Part shown: positions 1 through 8,538 of the stretch, one piece after another
Layout: every line of letters starts with the position of its first letter
Position numbering within the stretch: the stretch's first letter is position 1
NCBI GenBank assembly: GCA_016191115.1
Contig: JACPPG010000020.1
Location: 1-64,000 of the forward strand
DNA length: 64,000 nt
Direction of reading: 5' to 3'
From: Planctomycetia bacterium
Lineage (GTDB): Bacteria > Planctomycetota > Planctomycetia > Pirellulales > JACPPG01
The notes under the pieces: generated by a model
Seen by the model: only the letters and a program-made list of their open reading frames with translations
Told to the model about the DNA's origin: nothing
The model's database searches: none
Made by a program: the position numbers and the translations under genes

Positions 1-1
1 G

Positions 2-217
2 ACCAACCCCATCGAGAGCACCTTCGCCACGGTCCGCTTGCGGCATTGTCGCACCAAGGGCAACGGCAGCCGCACCGCTTGCCTGACGATGGTCTTCAAA
101 CTCATGCAATCCGCCTCCAAAAGATGGCGGCTGTTGAACGGATCGCAGTTGCTGCCCGACGTGATCGCCGGAGCCCAATTCGTCGACGGAATCAAACCCC
201 AAGAAACCGCCGCCTGA
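2..217 (+). CDS. IS256-family transposase, C-terminal fragment (cut by window edge)
   Basis: The first 71 codons of the window read in frame to a TGA and begin TNPIESTFATVRLR, followed by a TKG-like segment, MVFKL, WRLLNG and FVDG. This order is characteristic of the C-terminal end of IS256-family (MULE-type DDE) transposases, which cut and paste their own insertion sequence. Only the last part is present because the window begins inside the gene, so intactness upstream cannot be judged. The DNA just after the stop (about 220-250) would be expected to contain the IS right end, but no partner repeat is visible to confirm its limit. Family call is confident; activity is unknown. Confidence 0.85.
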   Translation, partial: TNPIESTFATVRLRHCRTKGNGSRTACLTMVFKLMQSASKRWRLLNGSQLLPDVIAGAQFVDGIKPQETAA

Positions 218-368
218 AAATTCCCCATCCACAACTTATTGCAATAGCTCCGCGCCGACGCGCGGGAACGCACCGACGCGTTAATGTTGCGGACCAGCCG
301 TACTCAGGGCCTGGCGTCGCAAAGATTCCCCGGAGGGCAGGGCGCGCAACGAGTCGAGCTCCGTAACA

Positions 369-397
369 CGGCTCGGCGGGAGCCTCGCCCTCCCGCG
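369..397 (+). repeat. Dispersed GGCTCGGCGGGAGCC-type repeat, copy 1
   Basis: Core GGCTCGGCGGGAGCC followed by TCGCCCTCCC. The same roughly 27-bp unit recurs at 740-766 and 42603-42628 with one to three changes. The unit contains overlapping short inverted repeats (GGCTC/GAGCC-like and GGGAG/CTCCC), so it may fold. All copies lie outside intact genes. Confidence 0.7.
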
Positions 398-739
398 ATT
401 CAGCGGCTCCAGTCGTGCGGCACCCTCCCGTCCGCTGGTCTCGTGCCGCTCGTCTGAAAGCGTGACGCCTCACGAACTGCCAACCCCTGCCCCCTAGCCC
501 CTAACCCCTAACCCGCAGGTGACGTTCCATGGCCGGGATATGGAGCACGCGACGACATTCCAGTCGGCAGCGGGACGGCCCGATTTTTTGGCCGCCTGGT
601 ATAATCCGCGGGCGATGCGATCGCCTCGTTTGGTGGCACTCGCGCGGTGCTTGCGATGGCCGAGCGGCGCACCAGTGAAGCGGCGAGGCAGGATGCGTAG
701 CGTGCCAAGACTCAGCAAATGCGGCGGAACTCGGCAATA

Positions 740-766
740 CGGCTCGGCCGGAGCCTCGCCCTCCCG
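740..766 (+). repeat. Dispersed GGCTCGGCGGGAGCC-type repeat, copy 2
   Basis: Same unit as 369-397, with GGCCG in place of GGCGG. It is in the same orientation, 370 bp further on in the same non-coding stretch. Confidence 0.7.
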
Positions 767-968
767 TGAGGCGAGCCACTGGACCACATGCGGGCGAATG
801 GCGGCGTGAATCGGGCGCGACACGAAGCGGGCGACACGGGGCACTAAGGCGGCAAATGGCGATTCGGCCGATGATCCGCTGCGAAATCCTCGGACGAAAC
901 GCCCAAGCGCATGCTCGCGCGCTTTTGGGGTGAGGCGGTCGCGCGGCGACAATTTGTTCTGCGGCTGC

Positions 969-1334
969 CTAACTGCCGGGGCGGACGAAGCGAATGCTGT
1001 TGCCATCGGGGTCGAGGACGTACATCTCCCGGTTGCCCCACGTCTGGTCGGTTGGCGGCAGGGTGATGCGGACCTTTTTCTGAACCAACTCCTCGTGAAG
1101 CCGGTCCACGTCGTCCACGATCAGGCACACGACGCCCCCAGACACGCCATCGCCAGAAAAGGAGGAGACGTGCAGCAACGCGCCGTCGCGCTCAAGCCCC
1201 ATATAGCAAGGGTCCGGCTTCGCGTCATCGATGCGATAGACAAACGAGTGCCAAAATCCAAGCTGGCCGCAATAAAACGCCTCTGCCGCGGCCGAGCTGG
1301 CGACGTGCAGCACAGGGATCGCGTCCTTGAACAT
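969..1334 (-). CDS. VOC-superfamily (glyoxalase/bleomycin-resistance-like) protein
   Basis: A 121-residue protein starting MFKDAIPVLHVASS, with the two beta-alpha-beta-beta-beta repeats of the vicinal-oxygen-chelate fold: AIPVLHV opens the first half, and the end, DPDGNSIRF, is the usual closing motif of bleomycin-resistance/glyoxalase-like proteins. The substrate cannot be read from sequence; relatives bind small metabolites or antibiotics in the cytoplasm. The frame is open further upstream, but that extension overlaps the neighbouring hydrolase gene and lacks VOC sequence, so the ATG at 1334 is preferred. It lies 28 bp downstream of the SGNH hydrolase gene on the same strand and is probably co-transcribed with it. 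Family confident, function unknown. Confidence 0.82.
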   Translation of the reverse strand: MFKDAIPVLHVASSAAAEAFYCGQLGFWHSFVYRIDDAKPDPCYMGLERDGALLHVSSFSGDGVSGGVVCLIVDDVDRLHEELVQKKVRITLPPTDQTWGNREMYVLDPDGNSIRFVRPGS

Positions 1335-1362
1335 GCGGGCCTCGAACGAATGATCAGCCGTG

Positions 1363-2091
1363 TCATTTGGCCAACGCGGCCGCAATGCTCGCCGCCACTT
1401 GCTTCGCCAGCTCGGCGGATCCCTCGGGCGTGAAGTGCACGTTGGCCGGACGTTGGATTTTGTCGAGCCGCGCGCGGGCAAACGAATACAGGTCGTCGGT
1501 CGGGATCCGTTCTTGCTCCATGACCCGCGCGGCGATCGCGTTGTACGCCACCTCGTCGCCCGGCGTGCGGCCGGCGGCGCCCGCGGGCACCGGCGTCGTC
1601 GAGCACCACACGAGCCGCGCGCCGGAGTTCTTCAGCCGCGCCACCAGCTTCCGCAAGTTCGCCTCATACTCTTCGGGCGAGACCTGCCGATGCCCTTCGC
1701 CGGGCGCGACGGTGTCTCCCTTGTCGTCGACGTGCTTCAAGTCGTGCAGGCCCCAATTGAAATGGATGACGTCCCATTTCGAGTCGCCGAGCCACCGGTC
1801 GAGCTGTTCGAGCCCGCGCGTGGTCGGCCCGCCATTGGTGGGAATGCGGTGGACATTGGCCTTGCCGGCAAGTTCTTTGCGGGACGGCACGGTGTAGCCG
1901 ATCGAGATCGAATCGCCGATCAGGAGCACTCGCGGCAGCTTCGGATCGTCGGTGACTGCGGCGAAAGCGGGATCGGACTGCGGCGCCGCCTGGCGGGCGT
2001 TGGCTTTAGCCGGCGGCGGCTGCTCGGCCCGGGCGACCATCGCGAAGGTCGTCGCAGCGACGACCACTGTGCCGCAGCGTGCGATGCGCAT
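1363..2091 (-). CDS. Secreted SGNH/GDSL-type hydrolase
   Basis: A 242-residue protein with a hydrophobic N-terminus typical of a signal peptide ([20 protein letters not shown], then RAEQ). Block I is [12 protein letters not shown] with the nucleophile Ser61, block III is NWGLHDL (about 112-118), and block V is NVHFTPEGS near the C-terminus with the catalytic His at about 219. These proteins are esterases acting on acyl or acetyl groups, often on carbohydrates. The residue usually occupied by Asp before the block V His is not obviously present (PANVHF), so the triad may be non-canonical. The start at 2091 has a GGGAGGA ribosome site about 7 bp upstream, better than the in-frame start six codons earlier. 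First gene of a two-gene unit with the VOC protein. Confidence 0.85.
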   Translation of the reverse strand: MRIARCGTVVVAATTFAMVARAEQPPPAKANARQAAPQSDPAFAAVTDDPKLPRVLLIGDSISIGYTVPSRKELAGKANVHRIPTNGGPTTRGLEQLDRWLGDSKWDVIHFNWGLHDLKHVDDKGDTVAPGEGHRQVSPEEYEANLRKLVARLKNSGARLVWCSTTPVPAGAAGRTPGDEVAYNAIAARVMEQERIPTDDLYSFARARLDKIQRPANVHFTPEGSAELAKQVAASIAAALAK

Positions 2092-2345
2092 ATCGCGTCC
2101 TCCCGTCAAACGGAAACCAGGCCCTTGCCGACACCGACCTTGGTCGGCGGCATCATCTTAATGCGCGTGCCGCGGCTTCCGAAAGACGCCGGAACGGAAT
2201 GCACCCCGCTGCCAGGGGCGGCCGCCGAGGTGCCTGTTCTGCCAGGCCCGCCCCGTCCAAAAAAAACCGCCGCGCGGCCATTTGACTCTCCCCTAACGGG
2301 AGGCCTTATCATGGGTCGCGACCTGTTGAGAGGGAGGATGTCCGC

Positions 2346-3164
2346 GTGCTCACGATCGGCGAGTTTTCCAAGGCAACCGGCCTCACTGTCAAGGCGCTGC
2401 GCTTCTATCACGACCAGGGGCTGCTCGTGCCGGCGTTCGTCGACGACCAGACGGGCTACCGGTACTACAGCCTGGCGCAAGTTGAAGTCGCTCGCGGAAT
2501 CGCCTACCTGCGGCAATGGGAGCTGCCGCTAGCGGAGATCAAGGAGATTCTGGGCACGCCCGGCGGCGAGCAGACGCTCGACATTCTGTCACGCCACAAA
2601 CGCGTGCTCGAGGAGAGGCTCAGGCATTTCCGCAAAACGATCCGTTCGCTCGATCAGTTCATCGCTGAAGAAAGGCAGGCTATCGCCATGGCAGAGTCCG
2701 ATTTCGACGTGCAGGAGAAGGTCCTGGAACCGGTCCTGGTCGCCGGCGTCCGCATGCGCGGCCGGTACGACGAGTGCGGGCGGGCGTTTGCAAAAATCGG
2801 CCGCGCTTTGGGCCGGCACATCGGCGGCAGCGCGATGCTATTGCACTACGACGCGGAATTCAAAGAGGACGACGCCGACTTCGAGGCGTGCATGCCGATT
2901 CGCAAAGCGGCCACTTGCGACGCCGTGTCGGTCCGCGAGTTGCCGGGCGGCGCGTGCGCGTCGCTTTTGCACCGCGGACCGTACGATCAGTTGGGCCACT
3001 CCTACGCCAAAATCCTCGATTACGTGCGGCAGCACGGCTACCGGATCGCCATGCCCACCCGCGAGGTCTATCTCAAGGGGCCGGGCATGATCTTCAAAGG
3101 GCGCCCCAAGAATTACCTCACGGAGATTCAGATTCTTGTGGAGAAAGAGGCGAAGTCGGGATGA
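2346..3164 (+). CDS. MerR-family regulator with GyrI-like effector-binding domain
   Basis: A 272-residue protein starting at GTG with an AGGGAGG ribosome site shortly upstream. Residues 1-70 form a MerR winged helix-turn-helix (LTIGEFSKATGLTVKALRFYHDQGLL, in two segments, then TGYRYY). Residues about 75-115 form the dimerising coiled coil, and about 120-272 is a GyrI-like small-molecule-binding domain (LHRGPYDQLGHSY, EVYLKGPG). This is the BmrR/TipA-like plan, in which ligand binding twists promoter DNA to activate transcription, often of efflux or detoxification genes. It overlaps the next membrane-protein gene by four bases (ATGA), so that gene is the obvious coupled partner and perhaps target. 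Ligand unknown. Confidence 0.9.
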   Translation: MLTIGEFSKATGLTVKALRFYHDQGLLVPAFVDDQTGYRYYSLAQVEVARGIAYLRQWELPLAEIKEILGTPGGEQTLDILSRHKRVLEERLRHFRKTIRSLDQFIAEERQAIAMAESDFDVQEKVLEPVLVAGVRMRGRYDECGRAFAKIGRALGRHIGGSAMLLHYDAEFKEDDADFEACMPIRKAATCDAVSVRELPGGACASLLHRGPYDQLGHSYAKILDYVRQHGYRIAMPTREVYLKGPGMIFKGRPKNYLTEIQILVEKEAKSG

Positions 3165-3547
3165 GGACCGTCGCCCGAGAACTTGGCTTGGCCGTGGCGG
3201 CCTGGCTTGCGCCGTTCGCCGCGTCCATCTTCTTGTTTCCCTTGAAGCAGTCGTCGCCTCCCTTGTTCGACTCCCTGATGGGAGTTCTCCTGGCCGGTTC
3301 CACGGTGTTGTTGGGGTGCGCCTACTTGCGTCGGACTGCGGGCCGTTTCGTCGTGTGCGGGGCGCGAATCGGCCTGATTTGGATGGCGGCGAATTGGGTG
3401 CTCGACGCGCCGATGTTCAGTGCCGGGCCGATGGCGATGGGCCTTGGGCAATATGTGGCGGACATCGGCCTCGCCTACCTGATGATACCCGTCATAACGA
3501 TCGGGTTAGGCGTGGCCGCCCAGCGTGGAGCCGTGCATGCCGGCTGA
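3161..3547 (+). CDS. Small membrane protein coupled to the MerR regulator
   Basis: A 128-residue, very hydrophobic protein with about four membrane spans (roughly residues 8-26, 37-55, 65-85 and 97-121). Its ATG lies inside the stop of the MerR gene (ATGA, 3161-3164), indicating translational coupling. I do not recognise a named family. Several small bacterial membrane proteins of this size and topology sit beside MerR or TetR regulators, but no conserved motif was seen here to assign transport. The in-frame sequence upstream is simply the shadow of the MerR gene, so the ATG at 3161 is well supported. Confidence 0.75.
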   Translation: MRTVARELGLAVAAWLAPFAASIFLFPLKQSSPPLFDSLMGVLLAGSTVLLGCAYLRRTAGRFVVCGARIGLIWMAANWVLDAPMFSAGPMAMGLGQYVADIGLAYLMIPVITIGLGVAAQRGAVHAG

Positions 3548-3581
3548 GACGGCTGAGAGCGAGGCAGCTAACCGGACGAAA

Positions 3582-3610
3582 TTGTGATCGCGGCTCCTGA
3601 TTGGTATAGT
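3582..3610 (+). promoter_or_regulatory. Candidate sigma-70 promoter for the DUF1501 gene
   Basis: TTGTGA at 3582-3587 and TATAGT at 3605-3610 are separated by exactly 17 bp, about 50 bp before the ATG at 3660. Good match in sequence and spacing, but unproven. Confidence 0.4.
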
Positions 3611-3659
3611 CAACCGTCAGTTCGCCACTGCCAACGAGGCGTTTTCGAGGTTGCTCCGC

Positions 3660-5057
3660 ATGAGCCAGGACGGTTTCCCAGCCCAGCGCCGTCGCACCCG
3701 CCGCGAGGTTCTGCAGGTCGGCTGCTCGAGCCTAATAGGCCTGGGACTGCCCAGCCTGCTCGCGCGGCAGGCCAGCGCCGATGCGACGGGGGTCCAATCG
3801 CCGCTTTCGCGAGCGGTGCGGAGCGTCGTCCTTGTCTTTTTGCCGGGCGGCCCCAGCCACCTCGACACGTTCGACCCCAAGCCGGATGCCCCGGTCGAGA
3901 TACGCGGCACGTTCGGCGCGATCGCCACCAGCGTGCCGGGCGTCCAATTCTGCGAGCACCTGCCGCTCTTGGCGGCGCGGATGCACCGACTGGCCATCAT
4001 CCGCTCGATGACCCACGCGCTGCCGCACCACGACGCGGTGTGCTTTATCCCGTGCGGCATCGACGTCGTGCCCATCGGGTTCCGGGGCGTGGCGTCGCGC
4101 GGCGATTGGCCTTGCTATGCCGCCGCGCTCGACCATCTGCGGCCGCGACCCGACGGGCGCCCCGCGGGCGTCTGCCTGCCGCTCGTATTGCGCAACGGCC
4201 CCAACGCGATTTCCGGCACGCATGCCGGGTTCTTGGGGCCGAAGCACGACCCGATCCAGGTCGATCACGACCCTAACGCCCGCGACTTCCGCCTCGATGG
4301 GCTGAGCCTGCCGTCGGACGTGCTACACGAGCGGTTCGACGCGCGGCGATCGCTCTTGGACTTGGTCGAAAATCGTGGCGGCCGCGACGGCGCCGCGCGA
4401 GCGAACGACGAGTACCGCGCGTACCGCGAGCGGGCCGTCGATATGCTGGCCAGCGGCGAATTGGCCAAGGCCTTCGCCATCGATCGCGAGACGGACGACG
4501 TGCGGGCTCGCTACGGCCGGAACATCTACGGCCAGTCGCTCCTGCTCGCGCGGCGGCTGGTCGAGTCGGGCATGCCGGTGATCCAGGCGAACCTGGGCGT
4601 CGCCACCGAGTGGGACACGCACTACGACAACGCCGGACCGATGAAACAGCGGCTGCTGCCGCGGCTCGATCAGTCCGTGTCCGCCTTGCTCGACGACTTG
4701 CACGAGCGGGGGCTGCTCGACGCGACGATGGTCGTGGTGGCCGGCGAGTTCGGCCGCACGCCCAAGATCGGCGACTTCCAGGACGGCAAGTTCTGGCCCG
4801 ACGGCCGCGGCCATTGGTCGAGCTGCTTCTCGGCCCTCGTGGCAGGCGGCGGCGTGCGCGGCGGGCAGGTCATTGGGGCGTCGGACAAGATCGCCGCCTT
4901 TCCGACGAGCGAGGCCTTTCACCCGTCCGACCTGGGCGCAACGATCTACACGGCGCTCGGCGTCGATCCGGCGGCGACGATCCACGATCCCGTCGGCCGT
5001 CCTTACCGGCTGAACGAAGGCGCGCTGATCCGGCCGCTCTTCGGCGGAGCGGCGTAG
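3660..5057 (+). CDS. DUF1501 family protein with Tat signal
   Basis: A 465-residue protein. The N-terminus has the twin-arginine segment RRRTRREVLQVG followed by a hydrophobic stretch ending near ARQASA, so it is probably exported folded. The body shows DUF1501 landmarks: VVLVFLPGGPSHLDTFDPKP, HAGFLGPKHDP, an RARYGRNIYGQSLLLARRL-like segment, EWDTH and EFGRTPKI, then GRGHW. DUF1501 proteins belong to the alkaline-phosphatase/sulfatase-like fold and are multiplied in planctomycetes; the biochemical role is not settled. The ATG at 3660 is chosen over TTG at 3651 because GAGG sits 9 bp before the ATG and directly abuts the TTG. It stands alone here, unlike the usual pairing with a DUF1549/DUF1553 cytochrome protein. 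Confidence 0.9.
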   Translation: MSQDGFPAQRRRTRREVLQVGCSSLIGLGLPSLLARQASADATGVQSPLSRAVRSVVLVFLPGGPSHLDTFDPKPDAPVEIRGTFGAIATSVPGVQFCEHLPLLAARMHRLAIIRSMTHALPHHDAVCFIPCGIDVVPIGFRGVASRGDWPCYAAALDHLRPRPDGRPAGVCLPLVLRNGPNAISGTHAGFLGPKHDPIQVDHDPNARDFRLDGLSLPSDVLHERFDARRSLLDLVENRGGRDGAARANDEYRAYRERAVDMLASGELAKAFAIDRETDDVRARYGRNIYGQSLLLARRLVESGMPVIQANLGVATEWDTHYDNAGPMKQRLLPRLDQSVSALLDDLHERGLLDATMVVVAGEFGRTPKIGDFQDGKFWPDGRGHWSSCFSALVAGGGVRGGQVIGASDKIAAFPTSEAFHPSDLGATIYTALGVDPAATIHDPVGRPYRLNEGALIRPLFGGAA

Positions 5058-5107
5058 GAGGCCGGGCCCGTTCAACCCGTAACGGGTGCCGTGTTGCCAG
5101 ACATGGT

Positions 5108-5488
5108 CTAAGGGTTTTGAAAAATGGTCGTGGCGGCGTTTACGGTCCGCACGGTCCCCGACTCGCTTGTTAAGACCGTGCCGTCGGAGAACCTGGCATC
5201 GACGATCGTGTTCATGACGATCGTGTCATGCCCAGCGCCCCCTTGTGGCGTGATCGTCAATGTTGTGGTGCTTCCTCGGTATACGTCCTTGCTGACCTTC
5301 GTTTGCACTTGCAGGTTGTACGGCCCGTAGTTGCCGGGATCGCTGAACTCGTCGCCGTCCGCGAAGTTGTCGTTCTTGGCGATGGCCACGTCACCCTTGG
5401 TGATCCTGATCGCGAGCCGGGTGTTGTCGTCCTTGTTATCGCCGTCGGGAAGAGTGAACCTGACTGTGACCGATTCCAGAGTTTCCAT
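5108..5488 (-). CDS. Hypothetical small acidic beta-rich protein
   Basis: A 126-residue protein starting METLESVTVRF, with an AAGGGGA ribosome site about 6 bp before the ATG. No signal peptide, membrane span or cysteine is seen. Alternating hydrophobic and polar residues (TRLAIRITKGDVAIAKND, GPYNLQVQTKV, TTTLTITPQGG) suggest a beta sandwich, and the Asp-rich loops (DGDNKDDN, NFADGDEFSDPGNYG) could bind metal. I do not recognise the family. It converges on the DUF1501 gene and lies downstream of the heme-protein gene on the same strand, 175 bp away. Confidence 0.65.
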   Translation of the reverse strand: METLESVTVRFTLPDGDNKDDNTRLAIRITKGDVAIAKNDNFADGDEFSDPGNYGPYNLQVQTKVSKDVYRGSTTTLTITPQGGAGHDTIVMNTIVDARFSDGTVLTSESGTVRTVNAATTIFQNP

Positions 5489-5663
5489 GCCGATATCCCC
5501 TTTGAGCAATTGCCTGACGCAACCCGAACGGAGCGGAACCGTCGGGCAAAACGCCTGCATGGTACGCGAGGCCAGTGACATACGTATGTCACAGCGCCCA
5601 GCGATTCGGAGACATTTTCCCTGCGGCCTCGGAGTATGCCGCGTTGGGAACGCGCGGCTGGCG

Positions 5664-6923
5664 TTACTTCGCCGCCTGCGTTTCCCACAGGCCCATGAGC
5701 AGGCCCCAGGCGTAGCTGTGCTGCGTGGCGGCGAGCGTGCTTTCGATCTGGCCCTGTTCGCTGGTGGCGTAGAGCGGGAACGTGTCGAAGTGATCGACGA
5801 ACAGGCTCTGGAATCCATAAATGCCGTGCCCCCCGTGGCACACGATGCACGATTTCATCACCGCCGGCGCCGGCCGCAGGTTGGGCATCTCGAGCGGGTC
5901 CCTATCGCTTCTGTCATCAGGGCGCAGGAGGACGCCCGCGGGCAGCGCGTAGTAGGCCGTCTCGTTCCGGCCGACCGGACGCAGCCCGCCGCCGCGACCC
6001 GCGAATAGCGCCCGCCGGTCCAGAACGAGCTCGAATACGTCGGGCTTCTTGAGGTCTTCATAGACGCGGATCTGCACGTTCTCCACAAGCGGCGTCGTCC
6101 GCACCGTGCCTGTGCTGTCGATCAAGAGCGTGCGCCGGACGAGCGCGACCTGCGTGCCGGGCGGGATCTGCGGTGTCTCGCCGACTAGGACTTCGCCATT
6201 GCCCCGCTTCTGCCGCGCATCTTCGAGCTTCTGCAAGTAGGCTTTCGTGGCCTCGCGTCCTTCGGACAGGCGCAGCAAGATGAGAAACGCGCTGCGCCCC
6301 TTGGCAAACTTCGCGTGCGAAGGGGCAGCCAGATGATCGTGCCGCCAGCGATTGCCCACGACGACCCACGGGCCGCCCTCGTCGAACAAGCCGGCCGGCA
6401 GGAAAGACCGCTCGGGCCGCCGGGGGTCATAGTCGCCAGCCAAGGTGCTCGCATCGACGGCGGCGGCCAGATTGTCAGGCAGCGCCGCGATCTCGTTGGC
6501 CGAGAGCGCCACGCGGCGCATCACCTGCGCGAGCCGCAGTTCGAGCGCCCGCCGCTCGGCCTGGCGCGGCCGATCGCCGTCGGCCGTCATGGCAAAGACG
6601 GCCCACAGATCGCGTTGGAGCACGGCCCGCTTGAGCGGGTCTTTGATCAGGGCGTCGGCACTATCCGCGAGAAATGCATCCAGCTCCTGAATCGCCAGCT
6701 CGTGCGAGGCTCCTTCGGTCAGGAACTTCGACGTGGGCACAAAGGGCGGCTCCAAGCCATCCTGGTCGTACGTCGCGCCGTCTTGCGTGGTCCGCGTAAA
6801 GAGCGCGCGATGCACCCGATTCCACGGATGCTGCGGGCCGGCGTCGAAAACTGCCTCGCCGGCCAAGGCAATGTGCCCGGCCGAGCATAGCACGGCGCCC
6901 AGCACAAACGTGAGCAGCTTCAC
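5664..6923 (-). CDS. Exported protein with a C-terminal CXXCH heme site
   Basis: A 419-residue protein. GTG at 6923 overlaps the stop of the upstream DUF1501 gene (GTGA), fixing the start. The N-terminus VKLLTFVLGAVLCSAGHIALA is a signal peptide. Near the C-terminus is MKSCIVCHGGHG, a CXXCH motif for covalent heme attachment, in a segment with aromatic residues (IYGFQSLFVDHFDTFPLY). The rest, about 330 residues, has no domain I can name. Expected location: periplasm or paryphoplasm. With the coupled DUF1501 gene it forms a two-gene unit, a variation on the usual planctomycete pairing of DUF1501 with large cytochrome-domain proteins. Redox function inferred from the heme motif only. Confidence 0.8.
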   Translation of the reverse strand: MKLLTFVLGAVLCSAGHIALAGEAVFDAGPQHPWNRVHRALFTRTTQDGATYDQDGLEPPFVPTSKFLTEGASHELAIQELDAFLADSADALIKDPLKRAVLQRDLWAVFAMTADGDRPRQAERRALELRLAQVMRRVALSANEIAALPDNLAAAVDASTLAGDYDPRRPERSFLPAGLFDEGGPWVVVGNRWRHDHLAAPSHAKFAKGRSAFLILLRLSEGREATKAYLQKLEDARQKRGNGEVLVGETPQIPPGTQVALVRRTLLIDSTGTVRTTPLVENVQIRVYEDLKKPDVFELVLDRRALFAGRGGGLRPVGRNETAYYALPAGVLLRPDDRSDRDPLEMPNLRPAPAVMKSCIVCHGGHGIYGFQSLFVDHFDTFPLYATSEQGQIESTLAATQHSYAWGLLMGLWETQAAK

Positions 6924-8362
6924 GCCAAGATCTCCGCCACGGCCCGCCCGCCGTGCGCTACTGCTATCGGCCGGTTTGCCCGGTCGTAGACTGGCATCTC
7001 GGGGTCGATGCCCAGCAGGTGGTAGATCGTCGCGCAGATGTCGCGGATGTGGACGGGCTTGTCCTTGATGAACGCGGCCTGGTCGTCCGAAGCGCCGTGG
7101 ATCGTGCCGCCGCGGATGCCGGCGCCGGCCAGCAGCACCGAGTAGCAGTACGTCCAATGGTCGCGGCCGCCGTCGGCGTTGATCTTCGGCGTGCGGCCCA
7201 TCTCGCCCATCGTCACCACCAGCGTCTCGTCCAGAAGGCCGCGGGCAGCCAAATCCTCGATGAAGGCCGAGTACGTCTGGTCGAAGCTAGGCAAGAGCGT
7301 GTCGCGGAGCATGGGAAAGTTGCGCTGGTGCGTGTCCCAGGCCGCCTTGCTCACCTCGAACCGCTTCGAGAAATTGTCCCAGCTTACGTTGACGAAACGC
7401 ACGCCGCGCTCGACCAGCCGCCGGGCCAACAGCGTCGACGCGCCAAAGAGCGTCCGCCCGTACCGGTCGCGCGTGCGATCATCTTCAAGCGAGATATCAA
7501 AGGCCTCGCGGACTTTGGCCGAGGTGAGCATCTCGAAGGCCAGCCGCTGCTCGCGCGGGAAGTTGCCCAGGTCGTGCTTTTCCGCCAGGCCGCGAAATTC
7601 ATCGTCAAATAGTTCCACCAGCCGGCGGCGGCTCTTGAGCCGATCGAGCGTGATGCCGTCGGGCAACTCGGCGTCGGCCAGCTTCGGTTCGCCGCGCACC
7701 ACCTGCGGCTTCCAAATGTCGTCGGGCGGCTTGTCGACGTAGGCCGTACACTCGGTGCTGAAGGCGTCGTAGCGCCGGCCCAGGAATCCGCCGTGCGGTC
7801 CCGCCTTGCGGCGGACCTCGCCCCAACCCAACGGGCAGGGGAGGTAAGCGTACGTGGGCAGCTCCTTCTGCCGGTCGCGCTCGAGGTACGCGCACACCGA
7901 GCCCATGCTGGGCGGATCGCTGTCGCGAAACTCCTCGTCCGGCAGGTTCAGGTCGTAGCCGGTGTACATCGGCAGGTTCTTGTGGCAGCCGCCGTTGTGA
8001 TACACGCTGCGGACGATCGCCGAGTGGTGCATCGTGCGGGCCGTGAGGGGCAATAGCTCGCCGATCGAGACGCCGGGGGCGCTGGTGGCGATGGGCTTGA
8101 ACTCGCCGCCGACCCCGCCTGGCGCGTGCGGCTTGAGATCAAACATGTCCTGCGTCGGCGGGCCGCCTTGCAGATACAGCAGCACCACGCTCTTGGCCCG
8201 GGCCGGCCGCAGCCACTGGCTCTGCGACTGCTCGAGCGCGAGAAGCGACCGGGTGTTGAACAGTCCGCCCAAAAGCGACAGGGCGCCGATTTTGAGCGTC
8301 TCGCGGCGGGTGGGCCCCGTGCAGGCGCGGCGCGCACTGCCTAGGATCGTGATCGCGCTCAT
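6920..8362 (-). CDS. DUF1501 family protein, coupled to heme protein
   Basis: A 480-residue protein. Near the N-terminus lies TRRETLKIGALSLLGGLF, a Tat-type signal. DUF1501 landmarks follow: VVLLYLQGGPPTQDMFDLKP, HGGFLGRRYDAF, DRYGRTLFGASTLLARRL, AWDTHQRNF, MGEMGRTPKIN, GGRDHW and a late IYHLLGIDPEMPVYD, a close echo of the sulfatase-like fold. The start at 8362 is preferred over one 12 codons earlier, although neither has a strong ribosome site. Its TGA overlaps the GTG of the heme-protein gene, so the two are translated together. Role unknown; many DUF1501 proteins are exported and co-occur with cytochromes in this phylum. Confidence 0.9.
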   Translation of the reverse strand: MSAITILGSARRACTGPTRRETLKIGALSLLGGLFNTRSLLALEQSQSQWLRPARAKSVVLLYLQGGPPTQDMFDLKPHAPGGVGGEFKPIATSAPGVSIGELLPLTARTMHHSAIVRSVYHNGGCHKNLPMYTGYDLNLPDEEFRDSDPPSMGSVCAYLERDRQKELPTYAYLPCPLGWGEVRRKAGPHGGFLGRRYDAFSTECTAYVDKPPDDIWKPQVVRGEPKLADAELPDGITLDRLKSRRRLVELFDDEFRGLAEKHDLGNFPREQRLAFEMLTSAKVREAFDISLEDDRTRDRYGRTLFGASTLLARRLVERGVRFVNVSWDNFSKRFEVSKAAWDTHQRNFPMLRDTLLPSFDQTYSAFIEDLAARGLLDETLVVTMGEMGRTPKINADGGRDHWTYCYSVLLAGAGIRGGTIHGASDDQAAFIKDKPVHIRDICATIYHLLGIDPEMPVYDRANRPIAVAHGGRAVAEILA

Positions 8363-8440
8363 GACCAAAATCGTAAGGCCACGCCGGGCGGCTGGCAAGC
8401 AGAATCGGTGTTCGGCGTGGTCAGGGCCGGGTGAATCAAA

Positions 8441-8465
8441 AGGCGGGCAAGACGCCCGCCCCCCG
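8441..8465. repeat. GGCGGGC-N5-GCCCGCC hairpin repeat, copy 1
   Basis: Perfect 7-bp arms GGCGGGC and GCCCGCC around a 5-base loop, followed by a C run. The same unit, with a different loop, occurs at 48428-48446 and 54479-54497. Here it lies between divergent genes, so it is not acting as their terminator. Confidence 0.65.
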
Positions 8466-8538
8466 AAGTTGTCGTGGGCTACACTTGAACGTTTTGACAG
8501 TGCGCTTGCGGCTTAGCCCCCGGATCGGAGAACCGGTC

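Larger units (their letters stand above)
218..968. other. Repeat-rich intergenic region without a convincing gene
   Basis: No reading frame here resembles a known protein. It holds the probable right end of the IS256-type element, two copies of a dispersed repeat (369-397 and 740-766), a short C-rich tandem tract at about 484-516 made of CCCCTA-like units, and an isolated TATAAT hexamer at 600-605 with no good -35 and no gene after it. It looks like decayed or repeat-filled spacer next to an insertion sequence. Confidence 0.6.

Noticed and set aside
46..366. A 106-codon plus-strand reading frame over the transposase end
   Set aside because: It is out of frame with the recognisable IS256 transposase tail, has arginine-rich low-complexity content and no homology.
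600..605. TATAAT hexamer as a promoter
   Set aside because: No suitable -35 at 17 bp and no gene downstream.
8431..8538. Earlier start for the NlpC/P60-like protein
   Set aside because: The extension crosses a GGCGGGC hairpin repeat and has no ribosome site; ATG 8539 has both a ribosome site and a Tat-type signal.
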